A stretch of DNA of 64,000 nucleotides from Cyathus striatus (taxonomy: Eukaryota; Basidiomycota; Agaricomycetes; Agaricales; Nidulariaceae), in contig JAOVFP010000008.1 of NCBI GenBank assembly GCA_025738555.1, positions 2,790,001 to 2,854,000 of the forward strand, written 5' to 3'. This document shows positions 1-12,436 of this stretch, piece by piece; the stretch's first letter is position 1, and every line of letters begins with the position of its first letter. Below the pieces are notes generated by a model. The model saw only the letters and a list, made by a program, of their open reading frames with translations, ran no database searches and had not been told where the DNA came from. Both the position numbers and the translations under genes were made by a program.

Positions 1-1018
1 CGAGTGTAAAGACCTCACAATTATTATGGTTTGTACTATGATTTACTGAGACATTTGACTTACCTTTATCTTACTCTACTTACTCCTTACCTCAGGGCTT
101 GAGCTGCAAAAACAAGCAATAGCACAGTGTTTTTATACCCCTTAGAGGAGTAGTTTAGTCAGCCTGTACTGGATCTTGTGCAGCCTTGACACAGACTACC
201 CCTAAGTTCCAGAAATGAGCAAGGCCTCATCCAGACTAAGCTAGACAGGCCCACATTTTGCTCACACTTCCAGTCACCTCTTGCAACTTGAAACCTATCA
301 CCAATCTTGTCATTAATATATTTGTTGGAGTGTGTAAGTTTTCTTATATTTGGTATATTAATTGCAAATTGTATTCATTGAGTGCACTACAGCACAGAAA
401 GTGTATAGTATACACTAAATGTATCTATACTAGAAGTTATGTTTTGTATCTACAGCAAGATCCTATAATAATTGCACAATATTAAGGCTGCCTTAAAATA
501 CATGCTTAATATTTAGAGCACCCTACAATCAATTGCATCATGCCCACATTTACACAAGGCCTTGGGTGCCAGTCAGCTTCTTACAATACATGTGCTTGCC
601 AAAAGTGATGGCAAACAAACATTTTCCCACACAGAATGAGAAGTGTTCTTGAATCAATCAAAATGCAGAGCATTACTCACTGCACTGAACATTTTTAAAT
701 TTTGTCTATGTATTCTTCTTGGTGTAATATATACAACTGAAAATGTAGAACATATTACATTGAGTTAATGGTGTGATATATGCAGTTTAATTCATCAACT
801 ATATTTTGACATGCAGTGTAAGAAATAGGCTACAGACATCATGATTGTGTGTGATTCCTCATAATATTTCAGATATATAATGTGGTATATATGTATTACA
901 TTATGATAAAATATTATAAGCTAAAGGTATCTGTGCATCAAGATATAATAATATTTTTACATGCCTTCCCATTTGTCAGGCTTGACTGAAATAGATATAA
1001 CATATTTTTATCACAGCA
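1..1018. other. AT-rich gene-free stretch
   Basis: No believable gene. The one open frame of note (258-485) has no homology I recognise and a composition like its AT-rich surroundings. Almost no CG dinucleotides are visible. The last 60 bases or so, read on the minus strand, resemble the very end of a gypsy polyprotein (a PDK-like tripeptide before a stop), so they may be a scrap of the neighbouring gypsy copy A, but this is weak. No LTR matching the one at 7065-7820 is visible here. Confidence 0.4.
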
Positions 1019-1955
1019 GGCAAGACTACTTTATTCCAGGGGTGATTATGATACATATCTTGGACACATCTTAACAAATTTCTACTGTACAGAATTTTAA
1101 ATCTTATAGCACTAATCTCTGCTATAAAACACATGAATTATTTTAAATTTCTGACAGTCACATTTCTATTAGAATACCTTATAAAATTTTAGATATTCTG
1201 TGTATATACAGGAGGAAATTACTTTAAATTTTGTGAGGGAAAGTATTGTTAAAATAATCTTAGAATATTTTACATTTTTAATCAATAATTAACACATTTC
1301 TTGCATATTTTCATCAGCTGGATATACATAGAGTATTAGCTGTTTATTTTGAATGTTATGGATATATTTTATAAAAATTAACCAGCAGAATGTTTATACT
1401 TGTGGTTCGCAAAATATTCACAAAATATACTTTGAAAATGTATAATATTATGTCAATATTCTGCGGATTACAAGTTATAAAATTTAAAATATTCTGCTGC
1501 TTAATATGTCTGGAATATGTTCAGAATATTTTAAATCAATAGACTGATTTTTGTCAATACTTCCTCTAGCAAAATATAAAGTAGCTGTCACTTAATAATC
1601 TCTTATATATACACTTAATACTTTAAATAAATAGAAGATATTCTATATATATATTGCTAATGATAATATGCAAGAAATTTGTTAATTATTGACTGAAAAT
1701 GTAAAATATTCTAAGGTTATTTTGACAATACTTTCCCTCACAAAATTTAAAGTAGTTTTCTCTTGTATATACACAGAATATCTAAAATTTTATAAGGTAT
1801 TCTAATAGAAATGTGGCTGTCAGAACTTTAAAATAATTTATGCATTTTATAGCAGAGATTAATACTATAAGATTTAAAATTCTGTACAGTAGAAATTTGT
1901 TAAAATGTGTCCAAGATATTTATTATAATCACTTCTGTAATAAAACAGTCTTGCC
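1019..1955. repeat. Long inverted repeat (MITE-like, arms about 290 bp)
   Basis: The left arm (about 1019-1315) and right arm (about 1665-1955) are near-exact reverse complements. Both outer ends begin GGCAAGACT when read inward and share blocks such as TATCTTGGACAC. The centre is AT-rich and has no ORF. The right end replaces the gypsy A chromodomain right after its CKLRY residues, so the element inserted into, or is associated with a deletion of, the gypsy 3' end. No clean target-site duplication is visible. A non-autonomous TIR transposon is the likeliest reading; an inverted duplication of a fragment is the alternative. Confidence 0.75.
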
Positions 1956-4900
1956 ATAGTACCTCAGTTTGCAATGCAAATGATGATCCAGTTTAGAGTC
2001 CAATATTTCCGAGACCTTGTATTCAATATCACCATCAACCTGGACAGGTGGTGGTGGAGGAATAATGTGATCTGGGATAGTATTTTCAGTATTGGGTTCA
2101 AGCATGGATACATGGAATACTGGATGGACTGCACGAAATTGTTCTGGAAGGCATAAGGTACACGAATGCAATCCGGCAAGTGCGATGACTTCAAAAGGTC
2201 CTAGGAACTTTTCTGCAAGTTTCCGGAATGGCCGGGTTGTCCAGAAGTACTCAGCTTTGACATATACCTTTGTCCCGATGAGGAATGCAGGTGCAGGTTT
2301 GCGACGTGCATCAGTGGGAACTTGATAACATTTCTGTGCACTGAGTATTTCAGTCCAAAGCATCTCATGAAGTTCCTCGAGGTTTACTGCGAAGTGCCGG
2401 GCACGAGCGGAAGTGAGATCACGTTCCAGATGTATCACAAGGTTTGGGTGATAACCCTTGTTTGCATAGAACGGTGAAATTCCTGTGGTTGTGCTCGGTG
2501 CATTATTGTAAGCAAATTCAGCAAGAGGTAAGAGATCACACCAGTTATCCTGCTGGTAGTTGCAGTAGGCCCAAAGGTATTGTTCCAGAGTTTGATTTGT
2601 ACATTCCATTTGGCTGTCGCCTTCAGGATGATAACCCGAAGTGAAATGCAAAGTGATGTCGAGGGCCGTACCGAGGGAACAGAAGAAATGTGACACAAAC
2701 TCGGAACCACGATCAGAAGTGATGTGTTCCGGGACTCCATGCTTGGAAAAGACATGAAGTACAAATAGAAGCACAAGGTCGGAAGAAGAGCAAGTGGTAT
2801 GAGTGGGAATGAAGATAGACTGCTTGGAGAAATGATCCATGATAACGAGTATAGAATCATACTTGGAAGCTGATGATTTTGGAAGTTGATCTATGAAATC
2901 CATAGATATCAAGTGCCATGGGCATCCAGGAACCGGAAGTTGTTTCAGGGTTCCATACGGGCGGTGGCGCTGTGGTTTAGAATGCATGCAAGTATTACAA
3001 GACTTACAATAGTCCTTTACAAACGTCCATATAAGTGGCCAAGTATATTCGCGTCGAATTAGCTTGAGGGTCTTGTTCTGTCCAAGGTGTCCTGAAAGCG
3101 GGTGGTTGTATTTGTACTGTAAAACCTGAAGCCAAAGGGTTCTGGAGTCCGGAACATAGATCTGGTTATCTAGACGGAGGAAACTGTCCGGGGTTACAGT
3201 CCAACGATTCTTGGGAGTCCGCATTCAGATAACTGCGACCAGGTCATTAGGGAGAGCTGATAATATATCAGTATGTAACTGTTCAATGTCCATGATGATA
3301 CTAGTGCGAAGAGCGGGTACAATAAGTGATGTTGCTCGGAGAGAAGTGATAAGCTGTTCCTGGGTGAACACTGGATGATAGTTATGCAGATTGACCTTAG
3401 TGTAGTCACTATTTCCCTCTTTAGGGTAGACGTCCCATCATCTAGTCAGAGCATCCGGCTTCGCCCCAAGTTTTCCGGGTCGAAAGCAGATAACTAGATT
3501 GAACTGGGAAAGATACTCAGATCATTGGGCTTGTCGTCGGGACAAGATCTTGGTTGTGGAAAAGTATTCCAAGTTCTTGTGGTCTGTGACGATGTCAATG
3601 GGTGAACCGGAACCTTCCAGGTAATGACGCCAGACTTGGAATGCTTCGAAGATAGCAAGCAATTCTTTGTCATGGGTGTCATAGTTTAACTCGGGAGGTG
3701 TAAAGGTTCGCGAGTGGAAAGCAATAGGGTGAATCTCACCATCATTGGAAACTATAGACAGGATAGCAGCCAACATGTAATCCGAAGCGTCAGTTTCCAT
3801 GATGAGCTGCTTGTCGGGAACCCAATGGGTAAGGATGGGTGCCAATGTGAAAGCATCCTTAAGTTCAGTGAAAGTGGAACAGCATTTTTCCGAGAAGTTC
3901 CAGGGATTACTCTTCTGGGTAAGGCAGGTGAGCGGAACAACTATGTTGGAATAGTTGTATATAAAACACCAATAGAAATTAGCAAACCCAAGGAAAGATT
4001 GAATGTCTTTTACTTTCCTTGGTTCAGGCCATTCTTGAATAGTCTTCACCTTTGTTGGAGACATGGTGAGACCATTGGGCGATAGTATATATCCGAGATA
4101 TTCCACAGATTCCGAGTGGAACTCACACTTATCTGCGTGTGCATACAACCCGTGCTTCTGGAGTCAACACAAGACTTCCCTGACATGTTGGCAATGTTGC
4201 ACAAGGTTATCAGAGTATATAAGGATGTCATCCAAATAAACTATGATGCACACATCAAGAAGATCTTTGAAGATGTCATTCATGAAGCATTGGAAACCCA
4301 CAGGTGCATTGGAAAGTCCGAAGGGCATGACTAGCCATTCAAAGGATCCATAGTGAGTCCGGAAAGTGGTTTTCCATTCATTGTCCTTGGCAATGTGGAC
4401 CAGGTGGTACACATGACACAGGTCGATCTTGGTGTAGATACGGGCACGACGGGGACTGTCAAGCAGATCTGAAATGAGTGGCAAAGGATAACGATCCTTT
4501 TTAGAAATAGTGTTCAACCCGTGGAAATCCACACAAAGCCGAAGCGATCTGTCCTTCTTGTGGACAAAAAGGATGGGAGCCCCATGCGGAGAGCATGAAG
4601 GTTGAATGAATCCGATCTGGATATGTTCATCAATGAATTCCCGAAGAGTGGAAAGCTCAGATTGGGAAAGGGAATAGATCTGACCTACAGGAGGTGATGC
4701 ACCTTCCTCTAGGTTGATCTTTAAGTCATAGGGATGGTGAGGGGCAAGTGTATCTGCCTGGGACTTGCTAAATACATCAGCAAACTTGTGATACTCAGAT
4801 GGTATGGAAGAGAGATCCGGAGCTTCCTCAGGATTGAGGGCAGCAGCAGAAGCGACAGCACCAAGCTGGATACAGAAAGTCTGTGCTCCCTCTAAATGGC

Positions 4901-5732
4901 ATGCATGCGAGAAGGTGGCACCGTTTATTAGCAAAATGCTAGGAGGAGGTGGCAGAGACTCATCAGGAGTGACTGGAGATGGATCCTCAGAAGCAGAACC
5001 TGGTTCCGAGATCCTGGATTTGAGCGGAAGTTGCTCAGAAGTGTCTGGAGTCCGGAATGTTAATGAGCCTGATACCCAGTCAATCAACGGATTGAAGTGG
5101 GTGAGCCAATTGTATCCTAGGACTGCAGAACACATGGAATCAAGAGGTGTCACATAGAGTTCAACTGTGATACATTCACCAGTAGGGAATAGTACAGGCA
5201 GTGTAACGAACTCAGTTATTACATGGTTGCTGGTGCCATCAAAGAGTCTGAGAGCGATGGGTGGAGTAGGTGAGGTAGGAATAGCATGTGTCCGAACAAA
5301 AGATGAATCCATAAAACAATGGGTAGAACCCGAATCAACTAGAGCACTATATGAAATTGTACAGGGTGTAGGGAGAGCATGGATGGTACTACAAAGTGGA
5401 ATGTGAAGTGCATTGGGGTCTGAAAGAACAGAAGCATTGAGTCTTACCTGCATCGGCTGTGCACAAGGGGGAACAATGTGGTCCTCAGCTTGTGTGGTGT
5501 CTAGAGGACCGCTCCCTATTTTTTTCGAACCCGAAGCCGGGTTGGAAAGAGGCGTGGACCTGCGGGTCAAGGGACCCGCAGAAGCCAACGTAGGAACCGA
5601 AGCAGCTAATCTGGATGTCCGGGCTCTAGCCATGGAAGAGGCAGAGCGGGGACATTCTTTGGCACGATAACCTGGATTACCACAGAACAAGCATAGATTG
5701 TTGTCCATGCGACACTGACGTTCTTGTGGCAA
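1929..5732 (-). pseudogene. Pol of gypsy copy A, multiple stops
   Basis: Remains of a protease-RT-RNaseH-integrase polyprotein. Visible are a protease motif ALVDSGSTHCF, RT motif YLDDILIYS, RNase H start METDASDY, an integrase zinc region (SGHLGQNKTLKLIRREYTW...CKSCNTC) and DDE blocks SMDFID, TSDRGSEF and YHPEGDSQME. The frame is broken at about 4163 (REVLC*LQKHG), 3520 (RRQAQ*SEY), 3435 (LTR*WD) and 3225, and the chromodomain is lost after CKLRY. Compared with copy B, the stops sit where Arg or Trp codons are expected, so they are transition mutations rather than indels. Recognisable but certainly inactive. Confidence 0.9.
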
Positions 5733-5744
5733 GAGTTTGCCATC

Positions 5745-7028
5745 TCAACCAACCTTGTCATTCAATTCCAGCCTCCACTGCTGGGGAGGCTGCGAGCAAC
5801 GAGGCAGGTGACTACCAGCACAATGGGGATAGCTCGGACGGGGTGCATATTGGCCTGAAACGAGGTGGGAAGGTGTCAGGGTGACTGTGGGGTGGTTTAT
5901 GGGAGCTCTAGTGGAGCTATCTGGAACCCACAAACCCCAAGACTGGTGGGATTCCCGTGTACACTTGGACTGGTGTTCCCAGTACCGACTATCGATCCCT
6001 TGAGCTAGTTTAATCATCCCGCACTTTGTGGTAGGTTTCCCAACATGAGAGATCTCATCCTTAATGCGACCCAGAAACCCGGAATAGAGTCGGTGGCATA
6101 AGGATTTATCATCCCAGTCGGTGCACTGTGCAAGCCTGTTGAACTGTACAAGATATTTGGACAGTTTCTGTGAATCCTTCATAACAAGGACATCCAGATC
6201 ATTCTCAGCATCCCCTTCCGGGTTTGCTAACCCAAAGTTATCTTCTAGCATGACGATGAAAACCTCCCAAGAGTGAAGGAACTCATCATCAGCATAGGGG
6301 TTGGAGAGGGTCGGCATAACGAGCTGAAGCGCAGTATCCCAAAGATATGCAAGAGCGAAGTTGACCTGGGAATGTCCATCTGAGTATTGGGAAGGATTAT
6401 TCCGGAAGTAAATTTGGCATTGTGTAATGAACTGCTCCAACTTCTCAGCACTGGAACCATCAAAAGTATCTGGCTTTTGTACGTTGCATTCCTGATGTGA
6501 TCCTGACATACCCCGAGCGGTTTCCGCAACTCTCAAGAGAGCTTTGGCAAGCCGGTCTTCCCGGGAGTGGCGCGCAAGAGGTGTGCACCTGGGATTGTTG
6601 ACATCATCCTCATCATCATCATCCCCTGAGTCTGAGGATGGTGGAGACGGAGGGTTGGACTGAGAAGGAGGTGGAGGTGGCAGCCCAATGGTACCACCAT
6701 CGGAGCCATGACCCTTGGGAGTGTCCCAGTCTGCTGCAACTGTACTGTATGGCGGTGGAGTGCCATCCAGAGGAGCCTGAGCAGATCCGAGGTTCCCAGC
6801 TGCAGGAACAGAAAGTAGCTGAGCGGAAGTCAAGGGTGGACCTAGGAAAGTAGCACTAGGAGGTGGTGCTGGACTGGGTGTAACCCAAGACGGTGTAGAG
6901 GGTAGAGAACCTGAAGTACTCCTTGGAGGCTGTTGCCTCGTAGCTGCACGGGTGGCACAAGCACCCACAGCATTGGTATGACTAGCGGTATGCGCTGTGC
7001 GAGTAACTGAAGTTCCAGTTGGAGCCAT
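5745..7028 (-). pseudogene. Gag of gypsy copy A, truncated by a stop
   Basis: Structural capsid/nucleocapsid protein. The N-terminal third is Ser/Pro/Gly-rich with an acidic run, followed by a retrotransposon-gag core (around residues 180-330, including the phrase KPDTFDGSSAEKLEQF, which aligns with copy B). The frame ends at a TGA in the context VG*DGKL, where copy B reads LGPDGKL, so a stop, probably from CGA, separates Gag from its zinc knuckle. The knuckle follows in the pol frame as CLFCGNPGYRAKEC, in which the expected His is Tyr. Confidence 0.85.
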
Positions 7029-7064
7029 GATAGAGAGATATCCAAGGTATAAGTATTCATATAC

Positions 7065-7820
7065 TGTTACATACCGATTCCCTTCCTACTGGGAAATGAA
7101 TGCGAAGACACCCGGAGGGCGTGGGAGAACTATAACGGAAACCCAAAGTGAGTATGGGTACAGGAACGAGAGCAGAAGTGCGGAAGTGAACTGTGGCTTC
7201 AGTGTATGTGCTGCACCGCCTGGATATCCCCAGGGAATGGTTCTTATTTCGAGGAAGACAATATTCAACAGAGGAAGACATTCCAGAGTATAAGAGAGGG
7301 CTTCACCACTACACTAGGCAGTGGGAGAGAAACCTGAAGGAAAACCCAGAGTGGGTTTCGGAACTTAGAAGTAGGAAGAAGTGTATGAGGTTTATACAAA
7401 TACTGAAGACTACCTAGTACATTTGGAAGGCTATTTATATGTACTAGTAAGACATAGGTATGAATCCGGAGACTGAATGCTAAGTGTAAGTAAACGAAAT
7501 AAAGACTGGGCAAAGAGGAGTAGCGGCGCAAATGATGCGCTCAGAATGAAGAATAAGAAACTAAACTACATTGCCCATTAATGAAATGTACAAGTGAGAA
7601 TGGAAGAGTGGAGTAATGTTATAATGACGCGGTGGAGCCATCATAAGAGAACCTAAGTATCCGGGATACCTAATAGAAAACCCGACGGGTTCCAGGTACA
7701 TTCCCAGGCGGGAACATCGGGAAGTGTAAACCCGAAGCAGGTACATTCCGGGAATGGACCAGGTATGTTAGACAGTCACGTGGGAATGTCGGCATGATGT
7801 ATCCGGACACAGATATAACA
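7065..7820 (-). repeat. 5' LTR of gypsy copy A
   Basis: Starts TGTTACATACCG and ends CAGATATAACA, giving TG...CA termini, and sits directly upstream of gag on the minus strand. The start and end resemble those of the solo LTR at 37971-38635. The partner 3' LTR is not visible at the other end of the element. The boundary is inferred from the termini. Confidence 0.75.
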
Positions 7821-8009
7821 AAGAATCCATTCGCATTTTGTGTGGGAATTTTTTTCAGTTGTAAGCACATTATAAAGTCTTTGCTACTGTCTTAAAACCA
7901 TCTTGCAATTTATTTTGGTGATAATAAACCCTTAAGCCCTTGCAACGCAAATTGTATTTTCATGACATGGTAATCCTGGATATTACAAAGGATAGGAGGG
8001 AGATTTAGT

Positions 8010-9655
8010 TTGGGTTATGACAGCAGTAGTTGGTTGGGGTGGGGGTAGGTTGGTGATAGATTTGTCTAGTCCTCTAACTCACACATACTCACCAAGGACA
8101 AAGTAGGTATATTATGCTGATGGGATATTGTACATCTGTATTCTATGCTGAAATTGAAGAAGGTTCTCATCATTTTTGTGACAAGAGAGTGGCATTTTGA
8201 CAGGGACAGGATTGTTCAGAGTCCCAACAGAGAGTGTATAGTGTATTCACATATACAGCAGGGTGTGAGCACTGGTATAGATTTCTGTCTGGCTACTTGT
8301 TGGTATTCATTCTTTCATCACTATTTCAGCATTACTAGCAAGGCAGCTGAGAAGAACCATTCAGACATGTAGTTCATTGTCTTGAAGGAAATGAGCCCCT
8401 CATGTATTGTATACAGAACACATATAAAACATACCCACTATTGGGAGACTCTCCCAAATCTTGCTCCTATCTTAGCCACCCCTTCTATCTGAGTACTTGC
8501 AGGGTGTTCATCTGGTCAAGGAAAACTTGACATAACCCATCCATCAATGATTGAAAGGAAGGAAAGAATATTCAGCCCTTGATATACAATGATCATTGAT
8601 GAAATGAAAAGCTGGGTTGACACAGAAACAGGAGCTTGATTTGACATGTTGAGGAGCATGGAATGTGGAGGATGGAGGTGCTGGCAATGCTGCTGAGAGA
8701 GATCAGAAGGTGGTGGTGATATGAGGAAATGGGACATTGAAGGCAACAGTATGCAGTTCTATAGGCAGGTGGAGGAAGTACAGATGTCTTGTGGGTGTTG
8801 ATGTTGTGACAATAATATCTGCAGGACATTGAGGCCTTTGAGGCTTTGAAGGGTCTGGGCCCTTGGGTGTGATTGTTATCACTGATTCAGTCCAAAGTGC
8901 CCCTATAATCTGCTCCTTAACCACACTCTCTTCTGTCTCCAGAAGAACTGTTACCATTTCTCATGGTATGGCTGAATAAATTGACAAGCTGATCAAACAT
9001 TGACTTTATCTGGACTCTGAGTCCAGACCATCTCTTACCCTGCCTCTGCTGTTATTTTAGCATCACAGCCAACACCTCCAGGAATCACATCCCTTCAATC
9101 TCTCAAATTCTTCTTTTCAAATCATTGAGAAAATAACAATTAGGAGATCCATTCCTATTGTCACAGCAGGCACATTTGATGTCTCTCATACCAATTCTAT
9201 GATGAGATTCTGTTGATATGGAATGGACATTATGTTTGTATCACCATAAGTGCACAGATATGCACATCCCTTTCTTCCTTTAATTCTCCTATTCATCCCT
9301 CCCTACCTTTATTAATATGTCTCTTTATACCTTTATACTATGGCCACTAGTACATACATATATAAGCCTACCAGTAGATACATACACACCTCAGTTGTTA
9401 TATCATATAATAACACTGAGATTAGTTTTACTTATAGTGTGTACAGATTATTCCTATCTACAGATTCATATGCTCCACAGTGTCCTCATCACCCCAGGAA
9501 TCAGCTCAGCACTTGACCCATGGTCTGCAATGTCTGTTCTCATGTTCTCATCAGTTCAGGAGTCAGCACAACATCAGCACCTTGAGCATCCTATCACCAC
9601 AACTGCTGTACAGTATTCAGTGCATCTATGTTATCTATTTTTTATGTTATTTTTT
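8010..9655. repeat. Copy of unidentified repeated block 'X', decayed
   Basis: The stretch 8010-8370 matches forward blocks at about 11500, 15220 and 21675, sharing phrases such as CACATACTCACCAAGGA and CAGGATTGTTCAGAGTCC. By contrast, 8640-8830 is a reverse complement of part of the block at 15845-15955. The copy is CpG-depleted relative to its relatives at 15 and 21 kb. The section from about 9660 up to 9955 resembles the upstream region of DUF6533 copy 4 (17240-17455). No intact reading frame is seen and the original function is unknown. Confidence 0.55.
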
Positions 9656-9955
9656 TTCTCTGAGTCATTACAACAGTTTATACCCCTTGAGACTTAAATC
9701 AATAGGTTATAAATACTAGAAATCTCCAACCCTTTAGGTTGATCAGATATGCAGTTGATATTGGTGTTTTTCAACAAAGATCACTAGGTGTAGTTCATGA
9801 CACTACATCTTATTCTTTGCAATGATTCCATTGTTGCAGAATCTATTTTCAATTGTTGATAACAATAATATAAGTACCTCTACAGTGCTTATAAGCCATT
9901 GGCAACATCAACAATATTCAAGCCTTCTTCTTGTTCATTGCCCCATCTTCTTCCA

Positions 9956-11280
9956 ATGCATTCTCTTGAAGATATTCTGATGAAATACACAGATAACATG
10001 CAGATTTTTATGGTGTGAATCAATTATATTCATCTCAGGTTTTAATTATCATGTACTCCCATTAACTAAAATGTCTTCAGTATGTGCACAGTGAATACTA
10101 CCCTGCCAGTGGACTCCCCATCTGAGACACCCAATATCTGGATGTGGATTGGCAAGTCTTGCTCTCTGGGTAAGTCATTTCTTCCCTAAATTTTTGCAAT
10201 GGGAGGTCTCAGTCATTACAATAGATTTTTGAGAATCTTATTACAATCAACATGGAAGTAACCTACATATGGAAGTCATGTTGGAATGTGATAAAAGTTC
10301 TATATATCTTTGTGAGATATAGTACATATGTTGATCTTATCATATACTTAATTGGTAAGCCTTTCTGGTGTAGTAATGATGTTGATTCTGAACACACTGC
10401 AGTTGAGTGTGTCCCTGCATTATCTACAGCTTTGTGCAAGTCCTTGTGCTATTCAATTATTTGTAAGTGATTGAGTGTATTTCTTAGTAACAACCCAACT
10501 AACTATTTATATAATACTTTTCCAGTGTTCCTCACAATTGGACTTATGGCCTCTGACTGTAAGCACACTGCACAACAGTCCAAAGCCAAAAGATTACAGG
10601 ACTAATTATGTACCACTGAAGTGATCTTAACCCTGCACATTTAGGCAGTCTGGGGAATGACAAGAACTATGGCCATAATATTAGTCATGTTGAACATAAC
10701 CTGTAATATGAATGCCTTTCAGGGATGTTGCTCTTGATGTTTCCACCTGCTTACAGAGCTTGTATGTTACTTCTAGTTACCCACTAGGAGATACCACTGA
10801 TTATTTTACAGTTATGGTGGGAGACAAATCAACCTTTATGGAGATTGTGATTAGAGATGGTAAGTTTGACCTCTCATCAAGTAGTAATTGTGATTCAATT
10901 AATCAGCTGTTACAAGGAATTATTTATTACTTTTATCTATTCTGTAAGTTTCTTTGACATTCAATCTTTAATGATGACCAACCAGTGACCTGGCATCTCA
11001 GTGATATCTCTAATAAATTTACTGTTTACATCATTAATGCATGTCAAGTTCTTTGGTCTACTAGAAATGTATGTGACTTTTTCTTGGACTCCTCATATTA
11101 TGACTAACAACTTGATTATTTAGACTTGCGAGGGTTATGTATGCAACTCTTTCATGTCATGTCATGTTGCACATCCAGGAAAATGTTCAGAATAATTCTG
11201 AAGTTGAAAGTTCATTCTCATGTGTACAGCTATCAATGTTTATAATTGTCTGTAACATACCAAGCATGATGAATGGTTAG
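9956..11280 (+). pseudogene. DUF6533 family gene, copy 1 (decayed)
   Basis: The intron-rich structure of the DUF6533 family (basidiomycete integral membrane proteins of unknown role) can be followed exon by exon: MHSLEDIL leader, EVTYIWKSCWNVIKVLY, ECVPALSTALCKSLCYS, FLTIGLMASD, the LFPPAYRA loop, a GDKSTF...IRDG block, and a C-terminal RVMYATLSCHVMLHIQE. The exon with the VWALW motif reads H-I-stop-A-V-W, where copy 4 reads RVWALW, so TGG has become TAG. The whole copy is poor in CG and rich in TG/CA next to copy 4, as expected of a copy mutated by deamination. It belongs with copy 4 (same leader type) rather than copies 3, 5 and 6. Confidence 0.75.
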
Positions 11281-11359
11281 GGGATCTTTGTTCAGTATGT
11301 TCCCTCTCTGCAAAGTCATCACTTAGCAGTGCACCTCCAATTTGGAAGCTCCAAACCAA

Positions 11360-11960
11360 CTCCAAACCAACCTCTAGCATCACACTGGATTCCCTGCCAC
11401 CATTACCATCACCATGACTGCTTTGACTTTGCTATCTACTTTCTCCATTCTTCAAATGTCTTTCAGAGTCAAATGCATGGTAATGTGAGAAGAGGCTGAG
11501 TTTGGGAAGTTAGAATGGCAGTGTGTTTGAACTTGGTTGGTTTTTTGGAGTAAACTCTACATGTGTAGAAAGTTCATGATAGATCTACCTAGTCCTCTAC
11601 ACTGCACATACTCACCAAGGTTGAAGTAAGTTTGGTTATACCATTACTATTTGTGGGAAGAGAGCAGCATTGTGATGGGGACAGGATTGATCAAAATTCT
11701 GATAGACTCAGGGTGTATTCACATATATGGTGAGATGTGAACACTGGTATAGTTCCCCCTCTGACTCCCCATTGTTATTTGACCTTCATCACTATGTCAT
11801 CATCACTAGCAGGGCCATTGAGAAGAACCTTCACAGTGTCCAACTACTGAGAGGTGGTTTACAATGGTAACAATGTGGCAAAGACAGTTAGGTTTAATCA
11901 GTATTATTTGAGAGATTAGCACTTGGATAGGGAAGGAGTGGTGGTTGACTGCATTGCAAG
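11360..11960 (+). repeat. Copy of repeated block 'X' (partial)
   Basis: The span matches 15030-15730 and 21520-21930 in order: a block around CCCTGCCACCATTACC, then TCTTCAAATG, then CACATACTCACCAAGG, then GAGAAGAACCTTC. At about 11950 it switches abruptly into DUF6533 exon sequence, so a rearrangement joined X to the fragment called copy 2. No reading frame survives. Confidence 0.55.
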
Positions 11961-12225
11961 TGCAAATAGTATATTTGTGACAACAATTTGGGGTGTGCTA
12001 CTGGCTTACCAAACAGGTCAGACATTGTTCTGTGAACCTCTGTTCCTCAGGTATAATGTGAATGTTGAATAGTGATGTTTCTCTTGATGTTTCCACCTGC
12101 TTACAGAGCTCATATGTTATCTACTTTCGGTTACCTGCTAAGAAAATAGTATCACAGTCAATTTTACAGTTACAGCCAGAGACAAATCAACCATAGTAAT
12201 GGAGATTGTAATAAGAGATGGTAAC
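11950..12225 (+). pseudogene. DUF6533 copy 2, three-exon fragment
   Basis: Only the exons equivalent to copy 4 exons 8-10 are present: a TWGVLLAYQT-like segment, the LMFPPAYRA segment, then GDKST followed by an EIVIRDG end before a GT splice donor. Everything upstream is block X and everything downstream is unrelated. It is a broken duplicate, not a gene. Confidence 0.65.
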
Positions 12226-12350
12226 TTTGTGCCATCATCTAGTAATTGTTTATTAACAATCACACATACATACTGTGTACATTTGTTAGTATATGGGCAT
12301 CAGCTAGAAATAAGTACAATGACGTATCTTGGTAGTTAAGCATAATCTTG

Positions 12351-12436
12351 TGACCAACGTACAGTCTCGACTACCCAGCCGTTAGCGCTGGGCAAATCCG
12401 CGCTAACGGCTGGGTAGCCGAGACTATGACCAACGT
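12351..12436. repeat. 63-bp GC-rich hairpin flanked by a 10-bp direct repeat
   Basis: The arms 12363-12388 and 12400-12425 are reverse complements over 26 bp with one mismatch, around an 11-nt loop. The 10-mer TGACCAACGT occurs immediately outside both ends (12351-12360 and 12427-12436) and so looks like a target-site duplication. The hairpin is GC-rich in AT-rich surroundings and marks a switch from CpG-poor DNA (left) to CpG-containing DNA (right). Likely a tiny foldback transposable element; a Mutator-type MITE would fit the duplication length. No RNA function is implied by the sequence. Confidence 0.7.

Larger units (their letters stand above)
1956..7820 (-). mobile_element. Degenerate Ty3/gypsy chromovirus, copy A
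   Basis: A minus-strand LTR retrotransposon with a 5' LTR (7065-7820), gag, and a pol containing protease, RT, RNase H and integrase. It is inactive. Pol is broken by several in-frame stops, and the 3' end (chromodomain, 3' LTR) is missing, cut at the inverted repeat ending at 1955. It is the same lineage as the intact element at 43026-51448, with the same gene order and strongly similar proteins, but its LTR differs (TGTTACATAC start rather than TGTCACGTCC). Confidence 0.9.

Noticed and set aside
4804..5670. Three plus-strand open frames antisense to gypsy A pol
   Set aside because: They mirror the reverse transcriptase/protease gene on the other strand and carry no motif of their own.
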